From Paenibacillus ginsengihumi DSM 21568 (GTDB taxonomy: Bacteria > Bacillota > Bacilli > Paenibacillales > NBRC-103111), in the NCBI RefSeq assembly GCF_000380965.1, contig NZ_KB905583.1, positions 1 to 49,987 of the forward strand: DNA of 49,987 nt. Reading direction: 5' to 3'. Under the pieces are notes generated by a model. That model made no database searches. It saw only the letters and a program-made list of their open reading frames with translations, and was not told the origin of the DNA. Below, in pieces: positions 14,669 through 22,955 of the stretch. How positions within the stretch are numbered: position 1 is the stretch's first letter; each line of letters opens with the position of its first letter. The position numbers were made by a program, and so were the translations under genes.

Positions 14669-16837
14669 CTAGACTTTAACGGGACTGGTCCCCTTGGTGA
14701 TCATCACTTCGAGATTCTTCACATTGCCGTTGTAAATCAGGTCGATGTGGCAAAGGTTGTTCTTCTCGTCGATGACGTAGTTCATATCATCGCCGTCATA
14801 GATGATCGAGTTGATGAACCCGCGCTTGGCCAGCCACATGCTCTTCTGGCTTGTCGGATTGTTGCTGAAAAACTTGATAATATTTTCATGCTTGAAGTCG
14901 GCCGTCTGGAATCTCAAAATCCGCTCTATGTATGTGCTCACCAGGGTCTTGTATATGGAATCGAAACCATCCTCCGAAGCGGCCAGGCTTCTTGCTTTGT
15001 AAACCGTAATGCGGCGAATTTCCTTTCCTTGCAGCTGCGCATTCTCCGAGGAGAAAATAAAGCCGAAGTTTCTGCGGTTGATCGCATCCTTGATCGTGTT
15101 CGTAAAGCCCGTGATTTCCTTCGCCATCGTTGTGACCGCGCGCAAGCTGTTGTCCCCCGCCTCGATATCGAAGCGCACGCCCGGGAATTCCTTGCTCGTA
15201 TTCTTGAAGGATTCCTTCAAGTATTCCGGACACTGATATGCGGACACCAGCCCTGCAGCGACGTAGGATGCACCGACATAAACGCCTTCGATCCACAGCT
15301 TGAGAATATCTTCCTTCTCCTTGGAAAGCTCCGCCCCGTTTTCGGTGCGAACCATCCGGCTGTCGAGGACGACTCCGGATTTCTCCTTCGGAATCACCGT
15401 GAAGTTCGGTATGCACGGAATGGCATATTCGCTGTATTCCTTGCGGATGAGCGGCGCGCATTTGTCGATATATTTCTCGATGCCCGCAGTCGCCATATTG
15501 TTGAACGTCGTCTCTTCTCCGGTTTCGAAGCTGAAGAAGATTTGGACTTTGAAATCCTTCACGACTTGAAGCAGCATAGCAAGCGATTCCATGGTATTGC
15601 CGTCCTGCTTCGCGACCTTCTCGTTGCCTTTGAAACGCTCGCGGGTTACCTTCACCTTGCCGGCGGTTTCCAGCTCCACAGAAGGCACGATGCCGAACCA
15701 GATCGTATCCGAGAAATCGTTCTTGGCATTGACCGTATTCAGGTACGTTTCAAGCCGCGGAATGTTCGAGCTCTTCACCATCATGTCCAGCTTGGCGTTG
15801 GTAATCAGCAAGGACGGCGCCATCCCCTTGTTCTTGACCGCATACTGATCAAAGTACATTTTTACGCCAAGAATTTTTTCGACCAACGGCTTGACGGTTT
15901 TGACGAAATCATCCTTTGCCGTCTTGTAAAATTCCAGGTACGTGTTGTAGTTTTGCACTTCGGTCTCATAGTTCACTTCCGTATGTACCGTCGGCAACGG
16001 GCTGAACGTCCGGACGACCAGATCCTTGACGTAACCGGAAGGCGCTTCGGTGATGGAGTTGTAGTCCTCCTCGAACACCAGCGCAAGGTCATTCGAACCG
16101 CCCTCGTCCAGCAGCACCAAATCCGTGCTTTCGCTTTTCGGAGCTTCGATGATTTTCAGTTCCCCGTTATCGCCGATGGTCAGCATCCCGATTTGTACCG
16201 CTTCCGCATCGCTATCCTCGTTGGATTTTCCTAGCAAAAGACGTGTCTTGATGTCCTCGATCGCGAGCGGAAGCATCGCCATCACGTTGTTGTAATGGGC
16301 ACTGGCCTCCTCGAACATCACGTTCAGTTTGTCGCCGATGTCCAGCTTTTTCGGATCCTCGTCATCCAGCTTTTCATATTCCCCGTACAGATAGTGGATT
16401 TCTTTCCGAACCTGGCGGATATCATCCATCACCTTTTTCGGCGAAATCATGTCGAGCAGGTTCTCAAATTTGAAATCGACATTTGTCATGCCCTGGCTTC
16501 GTTTCGTGTCGATCAGCGTAAACAGCATTTTCAGAAAGTCATTGTTCTGATCGATCCGGATTTCCGAAATGGCGTCCTCGGCGATGCCTTCCGGCTTTTT
16601 CAGCGTGTAGACCACCTTCTGGTTGGCTGCGTTGAAAAATGAATACACGGTCGGGGAGAATTTCTTCAGAAATTCGTCAAAACTCCGTACCAGAAGCTGC
16701 TCGTTGATCTCTTTGATTTTGTCATCGCTCAAGCTGTCGATGCCTTTGACGTCCCCCACGATCGTAACAAGGTCCAGTTTCTCGGGATTGATTTCCTCGA
16801 ACAGCATCGTTCGATTCGTTTGATTGATAATGTCCAT
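14669..16837 (-). CDS. Putative contractile-sheath protein (single large subunit)
   Basis: ATG 16837 follows GGGAGGAGG at good spacing and gives 722 residues. The sequence is soluble, without signal or membrane segments. Near residue 35 it has LLVRSFDEFLKKFSPTVYSF, which recalls the 'sf.dF.P' helix of TssB-type small sheath subunits. The second half has features seen in TssC-type subunits: a helix EGVYVGASYVAAGLVSAYQC, then RRITVYKARSLAASEDGFDS and IERILRFQTADF close to the end. One chain would then cover both TssB- and TssC-like parts. It is first in the operon, with the best promoter, as expected for the most abundant part. No enzyme motif is visible. The sheath call is an inference and could be wrong in detail. 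Confidence 0.6.
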   Translation of the reverse strand: MDIINQTNRTMLFEEINPEKLDLVTIVGDVKGIDSLSDDKIKEINEQLLVRSFDEFLKKFSPTVYSFFNAANQKVVYTLKKPEGIAEDAISEIRIDQNNDFLKMLFTLIDTKRSQGMTNVDFKFENLLDMISPKKVMDDIRQVRKEIHYLYGEYEKLDDEDPKKLDIGDKLNVMFEEASAHYNNVMAMLPLAIEDIKTRLLLGKSNEDSDAEAVQIGMLTIGDNGELKIIEAPKSESTDLVLLDEGGSNDLALVFEEDYNSITEAPSGYVKDLVVRTFSPLPTVHTEVNYETEVQNYNTYLEFYKTAKDDFVKTVKPLVEKILGVKMYFDQYAVKNKGMAPSLLITNAKLDMMVKSSNIPRLETYLNTVNAKNDFSDTIWFGIVPSVELETAGKVKVTRERFKGNEKVAKQDGNTMESLAMLLQVVKDFKVQIFFSFETGEETTFNNMATAGIEKYIDKCAPLIRKEYSEYAIPCIPNFTVIPKEKSGVVLDSRMVRTENGAELSKEKEDILKLWIEGVYVGASYVAAGLVSAYQCPEYLKESFKNTSKEFPGVRFDIEAGDNSLRAVTTMAKEITGFTNTIKDAINRRNFGFIFSSENAQLQGKEIRRITVYKARSLAASEDGFDSIYKTLVSTYIERILRFQTADFKHENIIKFFSNNPTSQKSMWLAKRGFINSIIYDGDDMNYVIDEKNNLCHIDLIYNGNVKNLEVMITKGTSPVKV

Positions 16838-16941
16838 TCGCCTTAATTTCCTCCTCCCGTTTCCTGCAACACATCCGGGCAAAATGTCGGCTTATTCAAG
16901 TTTGTGCGACCAAGGTCGCTGGTCCCTTCGCCTTAGAGCTA

Positions 16942-16971
16942 ATCTTAAACAGAAGTCTCATAATTTGTCAA
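16942..16971 (-). promoter_or_regulatory. SigmaA-type promoter of the injection operon
   Basis: On the minus strand a perfect TTGACA (plus coordinates 16966-16971) is followed after 18 bases by TAAGAT (16942-16947). It is about 105 bases before the sheath-like ATG. The -35 box is exact and the -10 box matches 4 of 6 positions, so the promoter may depend on activation or be moderately weak. Confidence 0.55.
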
Positions 16972-17001
16972 TACTTAGAACATTTGATGGTTTATGAGAC
17001 T
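16954..17001. promoter_or_regulatory. Long-spaced 10-bp inverted repeat over the promoter (operator candidate)
   Basis: AGTCTCATAA at 16954-16963 and its exact complement TTATGAGACT at 16992-17001 flank the -35 box; their centres are 38 bases apart. The left half lies inside the promoter spacer. A repressor or activator dimer binding both halves would control the operon. No regulator gene is adjacent, so the binding protein is unknown. Confidence 0.5.
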
Positions 17002-17170
17002 AATGCCCTATTTATGGATAAAAAATAGGGGATTTCATCCAATTATAGTCCTAATTTTTGGATTAGTATACAAAATTCTCTCCAGTATCCGATATAATCT
17101 TAGATATACATAAATCGAGATCCCCCGGACACGGATCATAAATCCTAATACAAAAGGCAGGTATCAGAGA

Positions 17171-19267
17171 ATGAAACAGCATTTACGGTTACATAAAACG
17201 ACAAGAAAAAAAGTTTCTAGGACTTATTTCCTGATTTTTATTTTTGCGTTGATATTTTCCTCATTTCGACCAGCAACCGATGCTTTTAGTGCGGAAAATC
17301 AACATGAAGGGGATGCTTTCGACGCCGTCTTTGTTCTCGACACCAGCTATTCGATGAACCATGCGGACCCGGACAAAATCTCGAGCGAGCTGTTCCGCAT
17401 GTTCATGGATCTAAGCGATGCCGGCCGGACGAGAATCGGTTACATCGCGTACAATCACCAGATTGTAGCCTCGCGAGAGCTCACCCCGATGTCGGTGGCG
17501 TCCAACAAAACGAAGCTGAAGCAGGAAATCGAGGCATTGCGCCGCACCGGCTATACCGATCTGGGGCTGGGGCTCAAGGCAGGCGGAAACCTGCTGAATA
17601 TTGCGTCCGCCGGAGATCGGGACAACGGCAGCAAGCCGTTCATGGTTCTTCTATCCGACGGGGGGACCGACTTTGGACCGAATGCTTCCTCCGGAAGAAC
17701 CGAGAAAGATTCCGCCAAGGATATCGAGGCGGCCATCAAGAAAGCCAGGCAAGACGGATATCCCATCTATACGATCGGGCTGAACCACGACGGAACGGTA
17801 AACCCCGATGAATTGGAGAGAATCGCCTCGGAGACAGGCGGAACTTCGTACATAACAAGCAGTGCCGCTGATCTTCCGGAGATCTTCAATCGCATTTTTG
17901 CCGTGGAAATGAGATCCGTGCTGATGCCGATCGCAGCGGTGACCGCAACCGGGCAGCTGCAGGAGGTGCAGGTGGACATTCCGAACTCCAGCATGAAGGA
18001 AGCCAATCTTATTCTTTTGTCGGAGCATCCGCTGAAGGAAGCCCAATTGCATTACAGCTCGGAAAACATTCGGATGTTCAAGTCCGGGACATACACCTTG
18101 ATCAAAGTGAAGCAGCCTGAAAAAGGCAAAGCGCAGATCAAATTCAGGGGAACGAGCGGGGATCTGATTAAAATCAATCTGCTTGGCAGCTATGCCTTGG
18201 AGGCAGAGGCCAAAATAACCGACGACAAGCCGGTCAAGGGCAAGCCCGTGCATTTCGAAGCCTCCCTCATTACCCCGGCCGGAGAGCCGGTCACGGATTA
18301 TGAGGTGTACGCTTCCATGACCGCCGAGCTGGCGATCACCAACAAGTCATCCAACGAAACGGTCAATGTGAAGATGGATTATCGGGACGGGCGGTATTAC
18401 GCGGAACATATTTTCCCCGACTCTGCCGCATATGAGTGGAATATCCGGATGAACGGTCCAAGCTTTTACCGGGAAGGGGGCAAACAAGAACAATGGATCC
18501 AAAACTCGGCGCCGATCGTATCGGGCAGCCAGGATATTCATGTGGTCAAAGAGGATGGAGAGTCGTCGCTGAAGCTGGAGGAATTGTTTACCGACGAGAA
18601 CGGGGACCCGTTAACGTATCAAATCAGCGAGGCGAACAGCGAGAAGGTTAAGGCCGGGCTTTCGGACGGCATACTTACGATCTCTCCGCTGAACACCGGA
18701 GAGTCCGAAATCACCGTTACCGCAACCGATCCGGAAGGAGCGGAAGCCAAGGCAGTGCTGAAGGTCAGTGTGAGTTCCAAATACACCGTTCTCATCTGGT
18801 CAGCGGCAGGCGCTCTTGCCGCCATTCTCCTCGGGGCAGGCCTGTATTTATGGCTGCGGCCGAAGCCGGCTTTCACCGGTAAACTGGAAGGCTACTTCCT
18901 CGCAACAGCCAGCGGCAGCGAAGTGCCGGTCAAATATTGGGCGCTGACCTCATTCCAAACGCGGAAAATCACGCTGCTCGATCTGTTCCGCTCTCTGGAT
19001 GTCAATGAGCCGTTACCTGAAGCGGCCCAGATCGTGTTCACGCCTGCCAAGGGGGGCAAGCTGAAGGTCAAGCATATGACCCGGTGCTCACTGGTGCGTA
19101 ACCGGACACCGATTCTGAAGAACAAACAAGAAATCCTCGAATATAATGACAAGCTGTACATTACATTCGAGGACGGCGTTACAGAAATTGAACTGCGTTA
19201 CAAGCCGATCAAGCCGAGCACCAATATCTTCATCCGAAGCGGCGGCGCCGAAGGGCAGACCAGCTAG
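17171..19267 (+). CDS. Secreted/membrane VWA-domain protein
   Basis: The 698-residue protein has an N-terminal signal-like helix (about 19-36, after a basic start) and then a von Willebrand A domain (about 49-230). The metal site is complete: DTSYS (D57, S59, S61), T129 in RTGYTD, and D163 in LLSDGG. A beta-rich middle follows; residues about 445-535 resemble a cadherin-like/Ig repeat (VVKEDGESSLKLEELFTDEN, then LTISPLNTGESEITVTATDP). A transmembrane helix at about 538-561 leads to a cytoplasmic tail of about 130 residues. It is thus a surface-exposed adhesion- or sensor-like protein with an inner domain. It diverges from the injection operon and overlaps the kinase gene end to end by 38 bases, suggesting a shared signalling task. 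Confidence 0.85.
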   Translation: MKQHLRLHKTTRKKVSRTYFLIFIFALIFSSFRPATDAFSAENQHEGDAFDAVFVLDTSYSMNHADPDKISSELFRMFMDLSDAGRTRIGYIAYNHQIVASRELTPMSVASNKTKLKQEIEALRRTGYTDLGLGLKAGGNLLNIASAGDRDNGSKPFMVLLSDGGTDFGPNASSGRTEKDSAKDIEAAIKKARQDGYPIYTIGLNHDGTVNPDELERIASETGGTSYITSSAADLPEIFNRIFAVEMRSVLMPIAAVTATGQLQEVQVDIPNSSMKEANLILLSEHPLKEAQLHYSSENIRMFKSGTYTLIKVKQPEKGKAQIKFRGTSGDLIKINLLGSYALEAEAKITDDKPVKGKPVHFEASLITPAGEPVTDYEVYASMTAELAITNKSSNETVNVKMDYRDGRYYAEHIFPDSAAYEWNIRMNGPSFYREGGKQEQWIQNSAPIVSGSQDIHVVKEDGESSLKLEELFTDENGDPLTYQISEANSEKVKAGLSDGILTISPLNTGESEITVTATDPEGAEAKAVLKVSVSSKYTVLIWSAAGALAAILLGAGLYLWLRPKPAFTGKLEGYFLATASGSEVPVKYWALTSFQTRKITLLDLFRSLDVNEPLPEAAQIVFTPAKGGKLKVKHMTRCSLVRNRTPILKNKQEILEYNDKLYITFEDGVTEIELRYKPIKPSTNIFIRSGGAEGQTS

Positions 19268-20171
19268 TCATATATTCGAGACGTATGGCGTTCTTCAGGC
19301 CTTTGAGGTTTGAAGGACGCTGTTTCTGGGCCACGGCCAGCCCCCGCCGGACCGCCCTGGCAAGGAAAGGCCATGCCGGCCCTTGCCCCGCAGACCTCAT
19401 CGGCGCCAGCCGGTCATCGAATAAGCGCTGCCGCACATCCAGCGGGGCTGTGCCCGTACAGCAGTAATACAAGACAGCGGACATGCTGTAAATATCGCAG
19501 GCAGGACCCTGACGGGACTTCCCGGAATAAAGTTCGAGGGCGGAATAACCAGCCGTGGTCAGAATCGGATACTCTCCTTGCCCTCCGTAACGGACGGCAG
19601 AACCGAAATCCAGCAGTTTCGCTCGCCCCTGATCGTCAATCAAAATATTGCCTGGTTTCAGATCCCGGTGAATGATTCCTTTCCGGTGGATTTGCCCGAG
19701 CGCATTCATCAGCGGAAGCATCGTCTTGTAAAGAAAGCCGGGCTTGGCCGCTTCCGGAAGGCTGCTGATATAACGGTCCAGCGTGACCCCGGGGCAAAAC
19801 TCCATAACGATATAGGCTGTCCCGTTCTGTTCGAACCGGTCCAGACATTTGACAATTCCGGGATGCTCGCACTGCTTCAAGAGCTCCCCCTCATTGATAA
19901 ACGCTTCGCGCAACGCCTCATAGGCCTCAAAGGAAGTGCCCGAAAGGCGGTGCACGGTCTTTCCGTCATCCCCCCGCCGTACCAACGATTTCGGAAAAAA
20001 CTCCTTGACTACACACTTCGTATTCGTGTCTAGATCCCTGGCTATATATACGACAGCCAGCTCGCTTTCTGATAACAAGCTGCGCACCTTGTATGACCGT
20101 AGAGACTCCGTTTCTTTCCCGCCCAGCCGGAAATTCCGGCGCAGTCCCTCTCCTGCCAATTGCCCTTTCAC
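19230..20171 (-). CDS. Soluble Ser/Thr protein kinase
   Basis: The 313-residue protein is a Hanks-type kinase with intact motifs: CVVKEF with Lys56, INEGELL with the helix-C Glu, HRDLKPGN (168-175), DFGS (188-191), and the activation-end SALELYSGKSRQGPACDIYS. The glycine loop is degenerate (LLSESELAVVY instead of G.G..G), which still occurs in active kinases. There is no transmembrane helix or outer sensor domain, unlike PknB-type kinases. It would need to be tethered by a partner, perhaps an FHA protein or the tail of the VWA protein whose gene it meets head-on. With PP2C and FHA products encoded next door it completes a phospho-switch comparable to PpkA/PppA/Fha; that parallel is inferred. 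Confidence 0.88.
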   Translation of the reverse strand: MKGQLAGEGLRRNFRLGGKETESLRSYKVRSLLSESELAVVYIARDLDTNTKCVVKEFFPKSLVRRGDDGKTVHRLSGTSFEAYEALREAFINEGELLKQCEHPGIVKCLDRFEQNGTAYIVMEFCPGVTLDRYISSLPEAAKPGFLYKTMLPLMNALGQIHRKGIIHRDLKPGNILIDDQGRAKLLDFGSAVRYGGQGEYPILTTAGYSALELYSGKSRQGPACDIYSMSAVLYYCCTGTAPLDVRQRLFDDRLAPMRSAGQGPAWPFLARAVRRGLAVAQKQRPSNLKGLKNAIRLEYMTSWSALRRRRFG

Positions 20172-20356
20172 CTGTCATCCTCCATAAACCTGATCAATGT
20201 AATTTCGAATACCGAGGGTAAGTTGTTTCACAAGTATTTCCGGATTCCACATCGCAACACCGTGCATTGAAGCGTTGCCAAGCGCTACGGTTTGTGTCGA
20301 TAGTGGCCAGGTCATCGTAGTCCGTGCTTCTTCCATGATTATACATTGGTTTGCAC

Positions 20357-20518
20357 ATGAAGCGATACCCCAAAAACAGTGAAAAAGAGTTGCTGGATGG
20401 GTCTGATGAAAGTGTACGGTCCCTAGTTTTTGGAAATCATATAGAGCTAAAAGAGATATTAAGTGAAGCGCTTCAAAATTTTGGAGATTTTAAACGAGAG
20501 CTAATATTAATCCTATAA
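20357..20518 (+). CDS. Possible 53-residue small protein in an AT-rich island
   Basis: An ATG at 20357 opens 53 codons to TAA at 20518. The product (MKRYPKNSEKELLDGSDESV and onward, with LVFGNHIELKEILSEALQNF) reads like a normal charged helical peptide. The island is much richer in A/T than its flanks, hinting at foreign or relic origin. There is no ribosome site before the ATG, so it may be a fragment of a lost gene rather than an active one. The rest of the gap 20172-20598 shows nothing recognisable. Confidence 0.3.
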   Translation: MKRYPKNSEKELLDGSDESVRSLVFGNHIELKEILSEALQNFGDFKRELILIL

Positions 20519-20598
20519 AATCGGCTCAAAACCAAAATCAGTGCTTTGTTTTCAAAACAAACCAGCTATTCGCTCAGTTCAGCTTTCGTTAGAGCGCA

Positions 20599-20641
20599 AA
20601 AACCCTCTAAGTCCTTAAAAATCAAGGACTTAGAGGGTTTT
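20599..20641 (-). terminator. Terminator of guaA
   Basis: Two perfect 18-base arms (20599-20616 and 20624-20641) with a 7-base loop lie 7 bases after the guaA stop. The outer pairs are A-T, so on the minus strand the stem ends in TTTT. Confidence 0.85.
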
Positions 20642-20647
20642 AGTATG

Positions 20648-22186
20648 CTATTCCCACTCGATCGTTGCCGGCGGCTTCGAGGTGATATCGTAGACGACGC
20701 GGTTGACGTTGTCCACCTCGTTGACGATGCGCACCGAGATCCGCTCCAATACATCCCACGGAATGCGTGCCCAGTCGGCAGTCATTCCGTCGATCGAGGT
20801 TACTGCGCGAATGCCGACCGTGTAGGAGTATGTGCGCGCGTCGCCCATAACGCCGACGCTCTTCATGTTCGGCAGCGCCGTGAAATACTGCCAAATTTCC
20901 CGATCCAGGCCGGCTTTGGCGATTTCGTCGCGAAGGATCGCGTCCGATTCGCGGACGATATGCAGCTTCTCCTCGGTCACCTCGCCCAGCACGCGAATGG
21001 CAAGGCCCGGGCCGGGGAACGGCTGACGCCAGACGATTTCGGCTGGCAGGCCGCACTCTTCGCCGACCTTGCGCACCTCGTCCTTGAACAGCGCCTTAAG
21101 CGGCTCGACCAGTTCGAACTTCATGTCCTCCGGCAGACCGCCGACGTTATGGTGCGACTTGATCGTCTGCGCCGTCGCCGTACCGCTCTCGACGATATCG
21201 GTATAGAGCGTGCCTTGCGCCAGGAAGGCAAAGTCATCGAATTTCGCGGACTCTTCCTCAAATACGCGAATAAACTCGTTGCCGATGATTTTCCGCTTCT
21301 GTTCGGGATCGTCCACGCCTTTCAGCTTGCCGAGGAACCGTTCCCGCGCGTCGATCTTGACGACCTTCATCTCGAACTTGCCGGCGAACGTCTCCATGAC
21401 GCTCTCGGCTTCCCCTTTGCGCAGCAGCCCGTGGTCGATGAACATGCACGTCAGCTGGTCGCCGATCGCTTTGTGGATCAGCACTGCGACGACAGAGGAA
21501 TCGACGCCGCCGCTGAGCGCGCACAGCACCTTCTTGTCTCCGACCTGCTCGCGAATCTCGCGCACGGTATCCTCAATGAACGTCTCCATGCTCCAGGAGC
21601 CTTCGCAGCCGCAAATGCGGTACAGGAAGTTTTTGATCATTTCGTTACCGTATACGGAGTGACGCACTTCCGGATGGAACTGGACGGCGAACATTCGTTT
21701 GTCCGGATGACTCATGGCCGCGATCGGCGCATGCTCGGTTCCGGCATCGATGACAAACCCGGCCGGCGGCTCCACGACGAGATCGCTGTGGCTCATCCAT
21801 ACCGTCTGGCGCTTCTCCAGTCCGTGCACCAGGCTGCAACTGTCGGCAAAGTCGACCTCCGCCTTGCCGTATTCCCGCTTCTCCGCACGCTGCACCTTGC
21901 CGTTCAGCTGATGAGCCATCATCTGCATACCGTAGCAAATGCCGAGAATCGGCACGCCAAGATCGTACACGCCCGGATCGACAAGCGGCGATTCTTCGCC
22001 GTACACGCTGGCCGGACCGCCTGAGAAAACGATGCCTTTCGGCTGCAGCGCCTTGATCTTCTCCACCGGGGTATTGTACGGAAGCAGCTCGCTGTACACG
22101 CCCAGGTCGCGAATCCGACGGGCGATCAGCTGGTTGTACTGTCCGCCGAAGTCCAACACAACAATTATTTCGTTCGGCTTGTCCAT
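20648..22186 (-). CDS. guaA: GMP synthase (glutamine-hydrolysing)
   Basis: The 512-residue protein converts XMP to GMP using ATP and glutamine in purine synthesis. The N-terminal class I glutamine amidotransferase has GICYGM with nucleophile Cys84 and FHPEV with the catalytic His. The ATP-pyrophosphatase domain begins with [15 protein letters not shown] (P-loop SGGVDSS). The C-terminal dimerisation domain ends with the standard KPPATIEWE. Length is exactly that of the family. It is a single-gene unit with its own promoter (22237-22265) and terminator. I looked for a guanine riboswitch upstream and found none: the leader is only about 40 bases. Confidence 0.97.
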   Translation of the reverse strand: MDKPNEIIVVLDFGGQYNQLIARRIRDLGVYSELLPYNTPVEKIKALQPKGIVFSGGPASVYGEESPLVDPGVYDLGVPILGICYGMQMMAHQLNGKVQRAEKREYGKAEVDFADSCSLVHGLEKRQTVWMSHSDLVVEPPAGFVIDAGTEHAPIAAMSHPDKRMFAVQFHPEVRHSVYGNEMIKNFLYRICGCEGSWSMETFIEDTVREIREQVGDKKVLCALSGGVDSSVVAVLIHKAIGDQLTCMFIDHGLLRKGEAESVMETFAGKFEMKVVKIDARERFLGKLKGVDDPEQKRKIIGNEFIRVFEEESAKFDDFAFLAQGTLYTDIVESGTATAQTIKSHHNVGGLPEDMKFELVEPLKALFKDEVRKVGEECGLPAEIVWRQPFPGPGLAIRVLGEVTEEKLHIVRESDAILRDEIAKAGLDREIWQYFTALPNMKSVGVMGDARTYSYTVGIRAVTSIDGMTADWARIPWDVLERISVRIVNEVDNVNRVVYDITSKPPATIEWE

Positions 22187-22236
22187 AATTCGAAGGTTTC
22201 CTCCTGCCCTAGTCTCGATCTAAATCAATAGACACT

Positions 22237-22265
22237 ATTATAAGCCTCCGACACCCAAACAGCAA
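22237..22265 (-). promoter_or_regulatory. SigmaA promoter of guaA
   Basis: On the minus strand TTGCTG and a perfect TATAAT (22237-22242) are separated by exactly 17 bases. The -10 box is about 50 bases before the guaA ATG, preceded by a GGAGGAAACC-type ribosome site. Confidence 0.7.
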
Positions 22266-22376
22266 TCCCCGCCGGCATCAAGTTAAAATGTTACTGCAAA
22301 TCACGCTTTTGCTTGATGAAGCTCCAGCCGGTTTTATCTTCTGCGCGGCGACTCCCCGGCTGAGCATGAGCTCCGC

Positions 22377-22955
22377 TTATTCGGCCATCATGCCGGCAAG
22401 CACATCGGCAACGAGCGGCAGCGCTGTATACCCGTCGCTTTCCAAAAAGTGGCCGCCATGCTCCACCTCATAGAAATCGGCATGAAGCCGCTCCGCCAGT
22501 TCCTTGCTGTAGGCATGCGGGACGATCGAATCGTCTTTGGCGGCGATGACCGCCCGCCGCTTGACGGAGCGAATCAGCCGCTCATCATCAAGCGCCTGCT
22601 GCGTGAATTCGTCCAACATCGGCAGCTCGGGCAACGGCTTGGCAAACCCGGATACCAAGACGATCCCGCCGATAGGCTTGGCCGGATTTTGCTTTTGCAA
22701 ATACCGCAGCGTTGTAATGCAGCCCAAGCTATGCGCCACAAAATAAGTATGGCTATCGATATCTCGAACGGCAGCCTCCACCTGAGTAATCCACGCATCC
22801 AGCTTCGGCTCTTGCGGCGTCGGCATTGCCAATATTTCCACGTCCGCCCCAGCTTCCGTAAGCCGCTCGCGCAGCCAGGGAAACCAGTGACTGCCCGGCG
22901 ATGCGCGGTAGCCGTGAATGATATAGACTTTTTGCTGGTCCGGTGTACTAGACAT
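22377..22955 (-). CDS. RBBP9/YdeN-type alpha/beta hydrolase
   Basis: ATG 22955 is chosen because GGAGGGG stands 7 bases upstream; this gives 192 residues, the usual family length. The protein starts with the strand VYIIHGYRASPGSHWFPWLR, has the nucleophile elbow VAHSLGCIT (G-x-S-x-G variant H-S-L-G), an acid residue in AAKDDSIVP, and the terminal His in EHGGHFLES. These are the signs of the small RBBP9/YdeN serine hydrolases. Substrate unknown. It has no signal peptide and stands alone on the minus strand. Confidence 0.88.
   Translation of the reverse strand: MSSTPDQQKVYIIHGYRASPGSHWFPWLRERLTEAGADVEILAMPTPQEPKLDAWITQVEAAVRDIDSHTYFVAHSLGCITTLRYLQKQNPAKPIGGIVLVSGFAKPLPELPMLDEFTQQALDDERLIRSVKRRAVIAAKDDSIVPHAYSKELAERLHADFYEVEHGGHFLESDGYTALPLVADVLAGMMAE

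Larger units (their letters stand above)
16838..17170. other. AT-rich divergent control region
   Basis: This 333-base gap separates the injection operon from the divergent VWA gene. It is clearly richer in A/T than its surroundings and holds several inverted repeats: the long-spaced pair at 16954-17001, a CCCTATT/AATAGGG pair around 17007-17033, and CTAAT/ATTAG around 17051-17066. A TATAAT at 17093-17098 may serve the VWA gene, but I see no matching -35 box. The minus-strand promoter is listed separately. Confidence 0.6.

Noticed and set aside
1-20171. Prophage interpretation of the left region
   Set aside because: Tail-like parts are present but no capsid, portal, terminase, lysis, integrase or phage regulator is seen, and the kinase, phosphatase, FHA and VWA genes are foreign to phage tails.
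20546-22024. A 492-codon plus-strand frame opposite guaA
   Set aside because: Antisense shadow of an unmistakable guaA; the guaA terminator lies at its start.
22187-22310. Guanine riboswitch upstream of guaA
   Set aside because: The leader between -10 box and ATG is only about 50 bases and shows no three-way-junction pattern.
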